Notes: a model not told the origin generated them from the sequence alone. DNA of 64,000 nucleotides from Leptolinea sp. HRD-7 (GCA_024363285.1 AP024710.1:1706001-1770000), one strand, 5' to 3'. Positions 26,378 through 34,419 are shown, counted from the first letter of the stretch. A program made the numbers and translations.

Positions 26378-27111
26378 CTTCGGAAACAGGTTTGATATTC
26401 ACCCGGGGTCTTACCAGAAGGCTGGGACGAAGAGATGTTCTTCGGGGTGTTGATCTGCGAGTGGAACAGGGCAGAATCGCGGCATTGATCGGACCGAATG
26501 GCGCGGGAAAGACAACCCTGCTGCGGATCCTTTCAACATTGATGCGGCCAGATTCGGGCGAGGTGGTTGTCAACGGATACCGGCTGCCCGCCCAGGCGGA
26601 GGGCGCTCGCCATAGTATTGGAGCTGTATTCCACCATCCGATGGTATATAGCGAACTCAGTGCCCGCGAAAATTTGCGCTTTCACGCCGGGTTGCATTCC
26701 ATACCAGACCCGAATGCGCGAATTGACTGTCTGCTGACTGAACTCGGCCTGGACCCGGATTGGACTGAACCGGTGCGTACATTTTCGCGTGGTATGCTGC
26801 AGCGCCTTGCGCTGGCCAAAGCTCTGCTGCCAAAGCCTGATGTACTTTTGCTGGATGAACCTTTTACCGGTTTGGATACGCAATCTTCTGAGAAATTATC
26901 TGGTACTCTGGCAGAGGAAGCAGAGCGCGGCTGTACCATTCTGCTTTCGGGGCATGACCTTTCAGGTATTAAGAAGACGGCATCCCACTTCATTTTAATG
27001 GCGGAAGGCCGGGTGGTTGGTGTTCACGAACACGGCAGTCTGCCGGATGACGGGTTTAACGGCCTGTACCAGAATGTGGAAAACATTTCGAATGGCGGGG
27101 CGGTGAAATGA
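26374..27111 (+). CDS. ccmA: Heme exporter ATP-binding protein CcmA
   Basis: CcmA is the ATPase of the CcmAB complex that releases holo-CcmE from CcmC. The 245-residue ABC domain has Walker A GPNGAGKTT (about residues 42-50), the Q-loop region, the signature FSRGMLQRLALA, Walker B VLLLDEPFTGLD and the H-loop LSGHD. The length is slightly above the classical CcmA. Its ATG overlaps the cytochrome gene stop by 4 bases and its stop overlaps ccmB by 4 bases. Confidence 0.93.
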   Translation: MTSETGLIFTRGLTRRLGRRDVLRGVDLRVEQGRIAALIGPNGAGKTTLLRILSTLMRPDSGEVVVNGYRLPAQAEGARHSIGAVFHHPMVYSELSARENLRFHAGLHSIPDPNARIDCLLTELGLDPDWTEPVRTFSRGMLQRLALAKALLPKPDVLLLDEPFTGLDTQSSEKLSGTLAEEAERGCTILLSGHDLSGIKKTASHFILMAEGRVVGVHEHGSLPDDGFNGLYQNVENISNGGAVK

Positions 27112-27791
27112 CGCCTCTGGTCAATTTCATCCGGGTCACAATTGACATCCTGCGGAAAGATCTGATGCTGGAATGGCGCAGCCGTGAGCAGGTGGGCGGT
27201 ATGCTGGTCTTCGCTCTGCTGGCGATCTTGATGTTTAATTTCGCGCTGGAATTGGAATCCTCATGGACGGCGGGTATTGTAGCCGGTGTATTGTGGGTTA
27301 CGCTGGTTTTTGCCGGCACTATCGGGCTGAACCAGTCGATGGCGGCTGAAAAGGTCAACGGCTGTTTTGACGGCCTGCTGCTGGCACCGGTTGATCGCTC
27401 GGCGATATTTTTTGGCAAAGCGCTGGGGAATACCCTTTCCATGTGGGTTGTGGCGGGGTTCCTGATGCCGTTGCTGGCGGTACTGTACCCGGTCAATATA
27501 CTTCATGGGGGGATCGTGCTTATCATTGTGTTGGGTACGCTGGGATATTCAATGGCCGGCACGCTTCTGGCTGCCATGACCATCCAGACTCGCGCGCGTG
27601 ACGCGCTGCTGCCCATCCTGCTGTTCCCCCTCGCGCTGCCTGTGCTGCTTGCAGCCGTCAGATCGACAGGGATGCTGCTCAGCGGCTTTCCGTTGACAGA
27701 CGCCCGTTTCTGGGTGGATATGCTGACCGCGTTTGATGTGATCTTTGCCGTGCTGGGTTGGATGCTGTTCGACTATGTGGTGGAAGAATAA
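27108..27791 (+). CDS. ccmB: Heme exporter membrane protein CcmB
   Basis: A 227-residue protein with six membrane helices, the permease partner of CcmA. The N-terminal DILRKDLMLEWRSREQVGGM and the LNQSMAAEKVNGCFDGLLLAP segment are characteristic of CcmB. The length matches the family. It is translationally coupled to ccmA and followed by ccmC after 15 bases. GC content from here through ccmD looks higher than in the ccmE-to-cytochrome part. Confidence 0.93.
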   Translation: MTPLVNFIRVTIDILRKDLMLEWRSREQVGGMLVFALLAILMFNFALELESSWTAGIVAGVLWVTLVFAGTIGLNQSMAAEKVNGCFDGLLLAPVDRSAIFFGKALGNTLSMWVVAGFLMPLLAVLYPVNILHGGIVLIIVLGTLGYSMAGTLLAAMTIQTRARDALLPILLFPLALPVLLAAVRSTGMLLSGFPLTDARFWVDMLTAFDVIFAVLGWMLFDYVVEE

Positions 27792-27806
27792 CCCGGGAGG
27801 ATACCT

Positions 27807-28499
27807 TTGCGGAAACAACCCTTGCGACTAACCCTGTTGGACGCGGCTTCTGTCATGCTGCTGGCGGCCGCATTGGTAATAGTGTTTTTCTTCACACCGC
27901 TGGAAGAGACTATGGGGGCGGTGCAGAAGGTGTTTTACATGCACATTTCCGCCGCCTGGGTGGGGATGCTCGGGTTTCTCGCGGCGGCGGTGTTCGGAGG
28001 GATATACCTGAAGAAACGTGAACCTCGCTGGGACCTGATGTCTGAGACCGGCGTGGAGATCGGACTGGTGTTCACCCTTGTGGGCATCGTCAGCGGGTCG
28101 ATCTGGGCCAAACCGGTATGGAACACCTGGTGGACCTGGGACCCGCGGTTGACCACCTCGGCGGTGATGGTGTTGATCTACCTGGCGTACCAGATGCTGC
28201 GCCGCGGGCTGGATGACCCCGGAAGGCGGGCGCGTTATTCGGCGGTGTACGCCCTGGCGGGATTTGTCACTGTGCCGTTGACCTTCTTTTCCATCCGGTT
28301 GTTCCGCACCATTCACCCGGTGGTTGTGGGCGGGTCAAGCGGCATGTTTGCCATGGACAAACCTATGCTCGCGGCGTTCTTTCTATGTCTGGCGGCTTTC
28401 ACCGTGCTGTTCGTCGACCTGTTCTGGCACCGGTACATGCTGGGCAGGCAGATTGACACGCTCGAGACTCTGGAAGCCGGTTCCAATGGAGGATCATGA
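27807..28499 (+). CDS. ccmC: Heme exporter protein CcmC
   Basis: CcmC binds heme outside the membrane and loads it on CcmE. The 230-residue protein has six helices, the WWD-type motif WNTWWTWDPRLTTS and conserved histidines (FYMHISAAW, and the later RTIHP). The TTG at 27807 is the start because GGGAGG lies 6 bases upstream and no ATG is near. The stop TGA overlaps the ATG of ccmD (ATGATG context). Identification is secure. Confidence 0.95.
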   Translation: MRKQPLRLTLLDAASVMLLAAALVIVFFFTPLEETMGAVQKVFYMHISAAWVGMLGFLAAAVFGGIYLKKREPRWDLMSETGVEIGLVFTLVGIVSGSIWAKPVWNTWWTWDPRLTTSAVMVLIYLAYQMLRRGLDDPGRRARYSAVYALAGFVTVPLTFFSIRLFRTIHPVVVGGSSGMFAMDKPMLAAFFLCLAAFTVLFVDLFWHRYMLGRQIDTLETLEAGSNGGS

Positions 28500-28636
28500 T
28501 GCCTGATACCTGGACATATTTCTACGCCGGTTACGCGGTGATAATGCTGTCCATACTGGGGTATGTGGTGTCGCTGTTTGTGCGCTGGCGGAAGGTGAAA
28601 ACCCGCCTTGATGCGGCCCGCAAGCACTTAAAATAA
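28499..28636 (+). CDS. ccmD: CcmD-like small membrane protein, 45 residues
   Basis: This short gene begins at an ATG overlapping the ccmC stop. The protein is MPDTWTYFYAGYAVIMLSIL, followed by the rest of one membrane helix and a basic tail (RWRKVKTRLDAARKHLK). CcmD is a small helix that helps release holo-CcmE from CcmABC. Size, the aromatic-rich N-terminus, single helix, basic C-terminus and position after ccmC all fit. The sequence itself is weakly conserved across the family. Confidence 0.8.
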   Translation: MPDTWTYFYAGYAVIMLSILGYVVSLFVRWRKVKTRLDAARKHLK

Positions 28637-28637
28637 G

Positions 28638-28661
28638 CCGGTTTCAATCCGGAAGTTTTTT
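28638..28661 (+). terminator. Weak candidate terminator of the ccm operon
   Basis: CCGG-7-CCGG followed after three bases by TTTTTT directly follows ccmD and lies inside the 3' end of the convergent GNAT gene. The stem is only 4 bp. Confidence 0.3.
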
Positions 28662-29090
28662 GACCATCGAGTACTGGGTTTTGTTGATGGTGAAGCCCAG
28701 GTCTTTATAGAATTTGTGCGCTTCCTCGCGGATGATATTGGTGTGCAACCGCACGGTATGAATGCCGGATTCTCTGGCCCATTCTTCCACCGCGGCGATC
28801 AACATCCCCCCGATCCCCTGCCTGCGGTGGTCACGGCTCACGACCAGCCCGTCAATTTCCACCAGTGGATCCACCTCAATACTGACATGATGGCTGGCCT
28901 GAATATAACCGGCGGCGTTGCCATCGCCGGGGTCGGCGACGAAGATGATTTTTTCCGGAGTTGACAGGATACTGTTCATACGGTTGGCCATAGCCTCGGG
29001 TTCGGTGGGGTAGCCGAGCTGCTCCGCGAGAGTGAGGATGCTTTCGAGGTCGTCCAGGGTGGCACGGCGGATGGTTATATTGGGGGTCAT
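28644..29090 (-). CDS. GNAT family N-acetyltransferase
   Basis: The 148-residue protein has the GNAT fold. The N-terminal strand and helix ITIRRATLDDLESILTLAEQLG lead to the acetyl-CoA loop VSRDHRRQGIGGMLIAAVEEWARE and the C-terminal HKFYKDLGFTINKTQYSM. The substrate cannot be told from the sequence; small-molecule or protein N-acetylation is possible. A TATAAT 7 bases before the ATG suggests a leaderless transcript. It converges on the ccm operon. Confidence 0.9.
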   Translation of the reverse strand: MTPNITIRRATLDDLESILTLAEQLGYPTEPEAMANRMNSILSTPEKIIFVADPGDGNAAGYIQASHHVSIEVDPLVEIDGLVVSRDHRRQGIGGMLIAAVEEWARESGIHTVRLHTNIIREEAHKFYKDLGFTINKTQYSMVKKLPD

Positions 29091-29097
29091 TTTTGGG

Positions 29098-29103
29098 ATT
29101 ATA
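29098..29103 (-). promoter_or_regulatory. -10 box of a leaderless promoter (GNAT gene)
   Basis: TATAAT on the minus strand ends 7 bases before the ATG at 29090. A TTGACA lies 22 bases further upstream (29131-29126), longer than the standard spacer. Confidence 0.55.
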
Positions 29104-29148
29104 GCTCGATTTTGTTAATTGTTTTTGTCAACAGGATTATTTTTGCAG

Positions 29149-29211
29149 GGTAGATGCAAGCGGGAGGATACATGGTGTGAAATCTTTGGCTGAAATCCGC
29201 TTGCATCTACC
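29149..29211. repeat. Perfect 15-bp inverted repeat with 33-base spacer
   Basis: GGTAGATGCAAGCGG (29149-29163) and its exact complement (29197-29211) flank a 33-base spacer. There is no T tail, so it does not look like a terminator. It may be a dispersed repeat or a small mobile-element-like unit. Confidence 0.6.
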
Positions 29212-29257
29212 GAGGCACAATCGGGAATGAAACTTGTGGCTGGATATATCTCACAGG

Positions 29258-29393
29258 CTCGCGGTTGATGCGGCGGGAATTGTATAAATGTGCCCGGATG
29301 CGTTAATCCCCCGCCGGCATCAACCCTGCCGAGGATTTATTATTCCTTGGTGGGTACCAAGGATGCGCTCGCGTTTAAGCGCATCTTTTTATT
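29258..29393 (+). ncRNA. Candidate structured small RNA with terminator
   Basis: A long stem pairs 29263-29277 with 29310-29325 (15 bp, one bulge), extended outward by CTCG/CGAG (29258-29261 with 29330-29333). It closes a 32-base loop. A second hairpin CCTTGG-6-CCAAGG (29345-29362) follows. The last is a terminator hairpin GATGCGCT/AGCGCATC (29362-29369 with 29378-29385) with TTTTTATTT. No open frame fills the region. No RNA family is recognised and no clear promoter is seen, so transcription is inferred. Confidence 0.4.
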
Positions 29394-29513
29394 TCGATTG
29401 TTGATGATCAATGGTAAAAAATGAACCCGTTTTTCTTCAGGTTATTTGAGCCGGGCTGTTGATGCATACATCCCTTAAAAGACATTGGGCAGGCACTCGA
29501 GCGCATTCTTCAA

Positions 29514-29972
29514 CTATTTTTTAAAGAGAAATTCACGAGCTTCTTTTGTGATCAATCCATTATTCATAGAGCCTTTTGATAAAAAATCTCGAAGTCCATT
29601 TATTTCGGCACACGTGAATAACGCGGGGATGATTTCGTTTTTGACAACTACAATCAGATCGGATAGCCATTCTTGAGTTCCATCACTAAGAAGTAATCCA
29701 CGGTAAATCAACTCCTGATATGCCGGAAATAAATTTTCTGCTCTGTAATTCATATGACATTTATTTGCAGCGGGATATTCATGATTCCCCAGGGCTTTCA
29801 GGAAAAAACCGATATTGAAATAATAAAAATCATCATAATTACTTTTCTGCAAATCAACAGCAATATAAACTTCTTTGCCATCCCGATACAAAAGCTGTCC
29901 TCTTTTTTTGTATCCGGTATCAGTAAAGCACTTTGAAAACGCTGTTTTCAGTATCTTTTTTTCAACCATAGT
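29514..29972 (-). CDS. DUF4304 family protein
   Basis: The 152-residue protein matches DUF4304. The start KTAFSKCFTDTGYKKRGQLLYR is followed by a VDLQKSNYDDFYYFNIGFFL strand pair typical of the family, then a helical C-terminal half. DUF4304 proteins are soluble, of unknown function, and often found in immunity or toxin-neighbour contexts; no such partner is visible here. The ATG at 29972 has GAGG 9 bases upstream and is preferred over the GTG seven codons earlier. Its AT-rich composition differs from the adjacent MFS gene. Confidence 0.7.
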   Translation of the reverse strand, partial: TMVEKKILKTAFSKCFTDTGYKKRGQLLYRDGKEVYIAVDLQKSNYDDFYYFNIGFFLKALGNHEYPAANKCHMNYRAENLFPAYQELIYRGLLLSDGTQEWLSDLIVVVKNEIIPALFTCAEINGLRDFLSKGSMNNGLITKEAREFLFKK

Positions 29973-30109
29973 TACTGACCTCAATCTGGTCACCCGCCTA
30001 TATTCTGTTATTGACTAATTAATCATCGTTTGCTTTTTCGGGATACCGTGCGTTACCCCCGATCATTCATTCCCCTAATAAGAATTGTACATTGTAATTT
30101 CAAATCCCT

Positions 30110-30133
30110 GATGCGCTCAAAAGCGAGCGCATC
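30110..30133. repeat. GATGCGCTC hairpin repeat
   Basis: GATGCGCTC (30110-30118) and GAGCGCATC (30125-30133) form a 9-bp stem. The same stem core occurs in the terminator-like hairpin at 29362-29385, so these are probably copies of one dispersed hairpin. Confidence 0.5.
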
Positions 30134-30177
30134 CTACTCGAAAAAGAATCAAATTATCCATTGAATCAATTCTATTG

Positions 30178-30230
30178 TTGACAATCGTATAAACTGTGCT
30201 AATATAAATACGTAGCCAATAAGCTACGTA
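30178..30230 (+). promoter_or_regulatory. Promoter and palindromic operator of the MFS-ArsR pair
   Basis: TTGACA (30178-30183) and TAATAT (30200-30205), 16 bases apart, form a good promoter. Just downstream, over the likely start site, lies a perfect palindrome TACGTAGC-6-GCTACGTA (30209-30216 with 30223-30230). The placement fits repression, plausibly by the ArsR-type regulator encoded downstream. Confidence 0.65.
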
Positions 30231-30241
30231 TAGGAGAACAA

Positions 30242-31495
30242 ATGAAGAATATCTTTACCAAAAAATCCTTATTGATCCTCGGTGCGGCTGAATCGGTCAG
30301 CGGTATCGGTGACTGGATCACCATGATGGCCGTACTGGCCATGCTCGTGTTTCGCGGCGGGGGCGGTGTGGCTGCCAGCAGCGGTATTTTCCTGGCCGGG
30401 CTGGTGCCCACGTTGATCGTCAGCCCGCTGGCCGGCTGGCTGGTGGACCGGGTGAATCGCAAGACCCTGCTCATCGGCAGCCAGCTTCTGGCCGGCCTGG
30501 TGGTCAGCGGGTTATTTTTCACCACACAACTTGAAATGATCTATGTCATTCTTGCGGTATTGGCTATGGTCATCTCGGTGATCACCCCCACCCGGCAGGC
30601 GGTCATCCCCGATCTGGTAGACCGCGATGACCTGACGAAAGCCAACGCGTTTCTGCAGCAACTGGCGGGATTGGTCAAGGTATTCTCGCCGGTACTGGCT
30701 GGCCTGGTGCTCACGGTGATGGACCCGCATCAGGCCATTCTGTTCGATGTGGCTTCATTTTTCCTATCCGCCATTGTTTTGGCCTTTCTGCCCTCGCTGC
30801 CGCCGCACAAAGCAGGAGGCGACAGCGAACCAACCAGAGAGACGAAGTCTTTGGAATCTGGCAATCCACTGGCGGTGATGCGCGCCATCCCGCAGATCCA
30901 GGTCCTGTTCGTCACTGTGTTCACCGCGATCCTGGGCATCATCGGGTTTGACGTACTGTCATCCATCTACACCCGGGACGTGCTGCATGATGGCGAAAAA
31001 TTATACGGTTTCATTGTCAGCCTGGTGGGTATCGGCTCTCTGGTGGCCACCGCCATCCTGATGTTGCGCAAGAAAAACGGCAGCCCGTGGAAAGATATGA
31101 CCGCCGGATTTGCCCTGCTGGGGATCCTTCCGGCAGCCATCGTTATTGGTTTCCAGTTTGAAGACGTAAATGTGGCGCGGAATCTACTTTTGGCTGCGTG
31201 TTTCGTCGGCGGTATTGGAAACGGCCTTGTGCATGTGCAGGTGGGGACGATCATGCAACTGGTTACTCCCTCCAACATCCTTGGGCGGGTGGGCGGCTGG
31301 CTGCAAACCGTAATGGTTGCCGGGCAATTGGTCGGACTGCTGGTCACACCACTGCTGGTTCCGAAATATGTTTCAATGGATATGTTCTTTACCGCGATGA
31401 TCGTGGTGATCGGGTTGCTGGTGGCTTACCTTCTGATGACTATGTTGAGTAAACCGGGGCTGGAACCGGTCGGGGCAGGCCCGGAACTTGAGTAA
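30242..31495 (+). CDS. MFS transporter next to an ArsR-type regulator
   Basis: The 417-residue protein has about twelve membrane helices and the MFS_3-type pattern. SVSGIGDWITMMAVLAMLV forms helix 1, GWLVDRVNRKTLLIG is the loop 2-3 signature, and TPTRQAVIPDLV is family-typical. It is probably an exporter of drug-like or small compounds. AGGAG stands 6 bases before the ATG. A promoter with a palindromic operator lies directly upstream and the regulator gene starts 9 bases after its stop, so the pair probably forms a self-regulated export unit. The substrate is unknown. Confidence 0.87.
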   Translation: MKNIFTKKSLLILGAAESVSGIGDWITMMAVLAMLVFRGGGGVAASSGIFLAGLVPTLIVSPLAGWLVDRVNRKTLLIGSQLLAGLVVSGLFFTTQLEMIYVILAVLAMVISVITPTRQAVIPDLVDRDDLTKANAFLQQLAGLVKVFSPVLAGLVLTVMDPHQAILFDVASFFLSAIVLAFLPSLPPHKAGGDSEPTRETKSLESGNPLAVMRAIPQIQVLFVTVFTAILGIIGFDVLSSIYTRDVLHDGEKLYGFIVSLVGIGSLVATAILMLRKKNGSPWKDMTAGFALLGILPAAIVIGFQFEDVNVARNLLLAACFVGGIGNGLVHVQVGTIMQLVTPSNILGRVGGWLQTVMVAGQLVGLLVTPLLVPKYVSMDMFFTAMIVVIGLLVAYLLMTMLSKPGLEPVGAGPELE

Positions 31496-31498
31496 AAT
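31493..31498 (+). promoter_or_regulatory. Possible internal leaderless -10 box (regulator gene)
   Basis: TAAAAT overlaps the MFS stop codon and is followed by 6 bases and the ATG at 31505. No ribosome binding site is present, so the regulator may have its own leaderless start. Confidence 0.4.
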
Positions 31499-31504
31499 AA
31501 TCGG

Positions 31505-32635
31505 ATGAACGACTTCGGCGGGAAAAAATTCGGGTGGCAGATCATTAAATCTGCCACCCTGGATCTGGATGTAGGACTGGCCATGGCCGGCGGCAGCTTT
31601 CCCAGAGCGGGGATCACTTCGGATATTCTGGCGCTTCAGGATACCCCGGCAGATTGGAAAGAGGAATGGCGGTTTTACTTTGGGGATATGGGCTGGTTTA
31701 GTTCAATTTTGGAGCACGCCGGTTTCCTGGCGGATGTGATGGATGAGCCGGATTACGCGCGCGCCACTATGACCATTCGCCAGATGACCCTGAAGACCGC
31801 TGGAAAAAACCTTTCCCAGATGGTCTCCGCCGCAGGTCTCGATCTGTTGACCGGGTCAACCCCCGAAGAAACGCTGATCCAAAACTTTGTTGCGTACCGA
31901 AAATTTGGTTTTGAATCGATCCATCTGGTTCACCCTAAAGATAAATTATTTGAAAATCGTTTGGTCAAGGAGCTTCAACTTTGCCTGAGCATTCTGCAAG
32001 GCGGAGAGTATCATGACGCGTTCTGGCACTGGCTTGATCGGTTTTATTACGGGGTTTACCAGCCCTGGTTGGAGACCCGTAAACCCTATTTAGCGAGTCA
32101 GGAACAAAAAGTGATCTCCATTACAGGTGCGGCCCGGGGAGAGGGCAGACCGGTCAATCTTTCGTGGCTGCCGGATGTCAATCCGGCGTTGCGTTACCCT
32201 GAGATAAAGTCGGCCATCGAAAGCGGTCAACTGCGGGTTAAGTTCTGGTTGGAACCTTTCGGGATGGCCGATTCTTTCACCCTTTTGCCCGGAAATATTT
32301 ATCTTTCCTTTGCCGAACCGGGTCAGATCTATGAAAATTTTATGTCGTATACACAGACATTGGCCGGACAGGTGCAGGCTTTGGCAGACCCCACCCGGCT
32401 GATCATATTGCGCCTTATTCGCGTTTTGAGTATGACCAATACGGATATGGCAGCCTATCTTGGGCTTTCACGCCCCACGGTAAGCATTCACGCGCGGGTA
32501 TTGCGCGAAGCGGGACTGATCAACTCATGGGAAGAGGGGCGTATCACCCGTCACGAGATAAACTCTGAGGCAGTACGCAAGCTTTTTTCTGAATTGGTAA
32601 CCTTTTTAGACCTTCCTCCTGAGAAACGGGAATGA
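31505..32635 (+). CDS. ArsR-type regulator with large N-terminal domain
   Basis: The 376-residue protein ends in a winged helix-turn-helix of ArsR type (about residues 285-365). LADPTRLIILRLIRVLSMTN leads to the recognition segment AAYLGLSRPTVSIHARVLREAGL. The N-terminal 280 residues form a mixed domain resembling the DUF5937-like sensor part of such proteins, with a conserved hydrophobic pattern but no obvious metal site. It lies 9 bases after the MFS gene. It probably represses the pair through the palindrome upstream of the MFS gene and responds to the exported compound. The target is inferred from position. Confidence 0.8.
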   Translation: MNDFGGKKFGWQIIKSATLDLDVGLAMAGGSFPRAGITSDILALQDTPADWKEEWRFYFGDMGWFSSILEHAGFLADVMDEPDYARATMTIRQMTLKTAGKNLSQMVSAAGLDLLTGSTPEETLIQNFVAYRKFGFESIHLVHPKDKLFENRLVKELQLCLSILQGGEYHDAFWHWLDRFYYGVYQPWLETRKPYLASQEQKVISITGAARGEGRPVNLSWLPDVNPALRYPEIKSAIESGQLRVKFWLEPFGMADSFTLLPGNIYLSFAEPGQIYENFMSYTQTLAGQVQALADPTRLIILRLIRVLSMTNTDMAAYLGLSRPTVSIHARVLREAGLINSWEEGRITRHEINSEAVRKLFSELVTFLDLPPEKRE

Positions 32636-32743
32636 TTATTGCACTCTTTAATGTGCAATTAACCAGCAAATAGTGCAGAATTGTATGTTTCACGCTATAC
32701 TATTCTGGTATTTTGGTATTTTTTGCTTCAGGAGGAATGTTAA

Positions 32744-34396
32744 ATGATCGGAAGCCAGACCAGAAAGACCTCCATTTTCCTGATCACAACACAGGTTATC
32801 GTCGCCCTTATTCTGGCGGCAGGATTTGTAATCACTCCCGGCTCAAGTGCCAGGGGTAAAGCCATCCCCACGTTCAATATTGTCTCCGTGGTCAAGGATG
32901 TTTCTGTCACCATTCAAACGTCAACATTTCCACCGGATAAGCTCTTCACCGTCCGAATGGGGTACGGTAATACCGATGGATCCGGTGGTGTGGTGGTTGC
33001 CACCACGAATTCCGGGGCCGGCGGTGCTTTCCAGGAAACCTATTTGATCCCTGATATATTGAAGGGGCAAGATGTGATTGCCATCCGAATGGATGCACCC
33101 GGTGGTTTTTATGCCTACAATTATTTCCGCAATGATCCCAATTTTCTGAATCCGGCCAGCGCTATTAATCCCCCTCCGGCAGGAACAGCCGGCGCTCTGG
33201 TTTCCACCACTCCGGGTTACACAGGAATTCCCACATTCTCGATCAAATCTGTGAAAGCTGATTCACAGGTGACAGTGAAGATGCACAACTTCCCGCCCAA
33301 TCGCGATTTCACCGTTCGCATGGGGTACTTTGGCACCCTGGCAAAAGGCGGTGAAATCGTTGGAACGACCAATACGGGCGAGGGCGGAGATATGGAAGAG
33401 ACATATGAAATCCCGGCCTCTCTGCGCGGTGTTCATCAGATCGCTATCCGTATGGATGCAACCCGATATCTATTCTCATACAACTGGTTCTACAATGTGA
33501 ACACCGCCATACCCGGCGCCAGCGGCACGGGCGGCACGGGTGGCACAGGCAGTGCCGGAACAGAGGTCGTGTCTGGCGGCGAAAGTACGGCCGAACCTGA
33601 ACTAGCCATACCGTCACCTGTTGAACCGGTTTATGTGGGTATCCCCACATTCACTATCGGTGAAGTGGTTCAAGATAAAACCGTCTCCATTCTTACCAGC
33701 AACCTTCCTCTTCACACAGATTATTCCGTGTTAATGGGGCCTTATGGCACAATGGGCGTTGGCGGTACAGTGGCTGGAACCGGCAAGGTGGAAGATAACG
33801 GTAACCTGCAACTGACCTTTGACATCCCGGCAAACCTGAGAGGCAGCACATTTATTGCCCTGAGACTTGAAGCCTCCAACGGTTATTACGCGTATAACTG
33901 GTTCCGGAACCTCAACACCAAAATAACAGTTCCTGTTGAACCGGCTGTTCCCACCTCCACACCGGTAAGCCCGTTGAAGACTGAACCTGGTTCCACATCA
34001 GGTTCAGAAGCAGCACCGTTGACTGAAGTCACCCCCGAAACGGCTACTGCGGGACCTTCTACCGGCGAAGCACCCATGATCAGCCCGAATGTTTCACCTG
34101 ACTACAATTCCGTACCTTCATTCACAATTAGTTCGGTGGTGAAAGATTCCATGGTTTCTGTTTTCGCTAAAGATTTCCCGGCAAACCAGACCTTTACTGT
34201 TCGCATGGGAGAGTATGGAACGGCAGGTGTTGGCGGAGTCGTGGTCTCAACGACGGACACCGGAAAAGGTGGAGATTTTACCGCTACCTACACCATTCCA
34301 GACGCCCTCAAGGGTTCAGAAGCCATTGCCATTCGCATGGATAGTCCGTCAGGGTACTATGCGTTCAACTGGTTCTATAACAGCTCCAGCCGGTAA
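32744..34396 (+). CDS. Secreted protein with four repeated beta-sandwich domains
   Basis: A 550-residue exported protein with a signal or anchor helix (about residues 10-36). Four repeats of about 90 residues start near residues 42, 162, 299 and 456. Each begins with (I/V)P(T/S)F.I, contains FTVRMG..GT...GG, a T(N/D)(S/T)G.GG segment and an IP..L(K/R)G motif. Each ends in IAIRMD....YYAYNWF.N. Linkers are Pro/Thr/Gly/Ser-rich, and one has a Gly-Thr-Gly run (near base 33530). The repeat suits a surface or matrix protein, but I recognise no named family. AGGAGG precedes the ATG by 8 bases. The next gene is a lipoprotein. Confidence 0.75.
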   Translation: MIGSQTRKTSIFLITTQVIVALILAAGFVITPGSSARGKAIPTFNIVSVVKDVSVTIQTSTFPPDKLFTVRMGYGNTDGSGGVVVATTNSGAGGAFQETYLIPDILKGQDVIAIRMDAPGGFYAYNYFRNDPNFLNPASAINPPPAGTAGALVSTTPGYTGIPTFSIKSVKADSQVTVKMHNFPPNRDFTVRMGYFGTLAKGGEIVGTTNTGEGGDMEETYEIPASLRGVHQIAIRMDATRYLFSYNWFYNVNTAIPGASGTGGTGGTGSAGTEVVSGGESTAEPELAIPSPVEPVYVGIPTFTIGEVVQDKTVSILTSNLPLHTDYSVLMGPYGTMGVGGTVAGTGKVEDNGNLQLTFDIPANLRGSTFIALRLEASNGYYAYNWFRNLNTKITVPVEPAVPTSTPVSPLKTEPGSTSGSEAAPLTEVTPETATAGPSTGEAPMISPNVSPDYNSVPSFTISSVVKDSMVSVFAKDFPANQTFTVRMGEYGTAGVGGVVVSTTDTGKGGDFTATYTIPDALKGSEAIAIRMDSPSGYYAFNWFYNSSSR

Positions 34397-34419
34397 CATT
34401 TTTTCATAAATCATTTCAG

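Noticed and set aside
29341..29395. T-box-like GGTGGGTACC followed by a terminator
   Set aside because: The T-box consensus does not fit, and no aminoacyl-tRNA synthetase or amino acid gene lies downstream on that strand.
33519..33560. Tandem GGCACG-type microrepeat
   Set aside because: It is a Gly-Thr linker inside the four-repeat protein, explained by the coding sequence.
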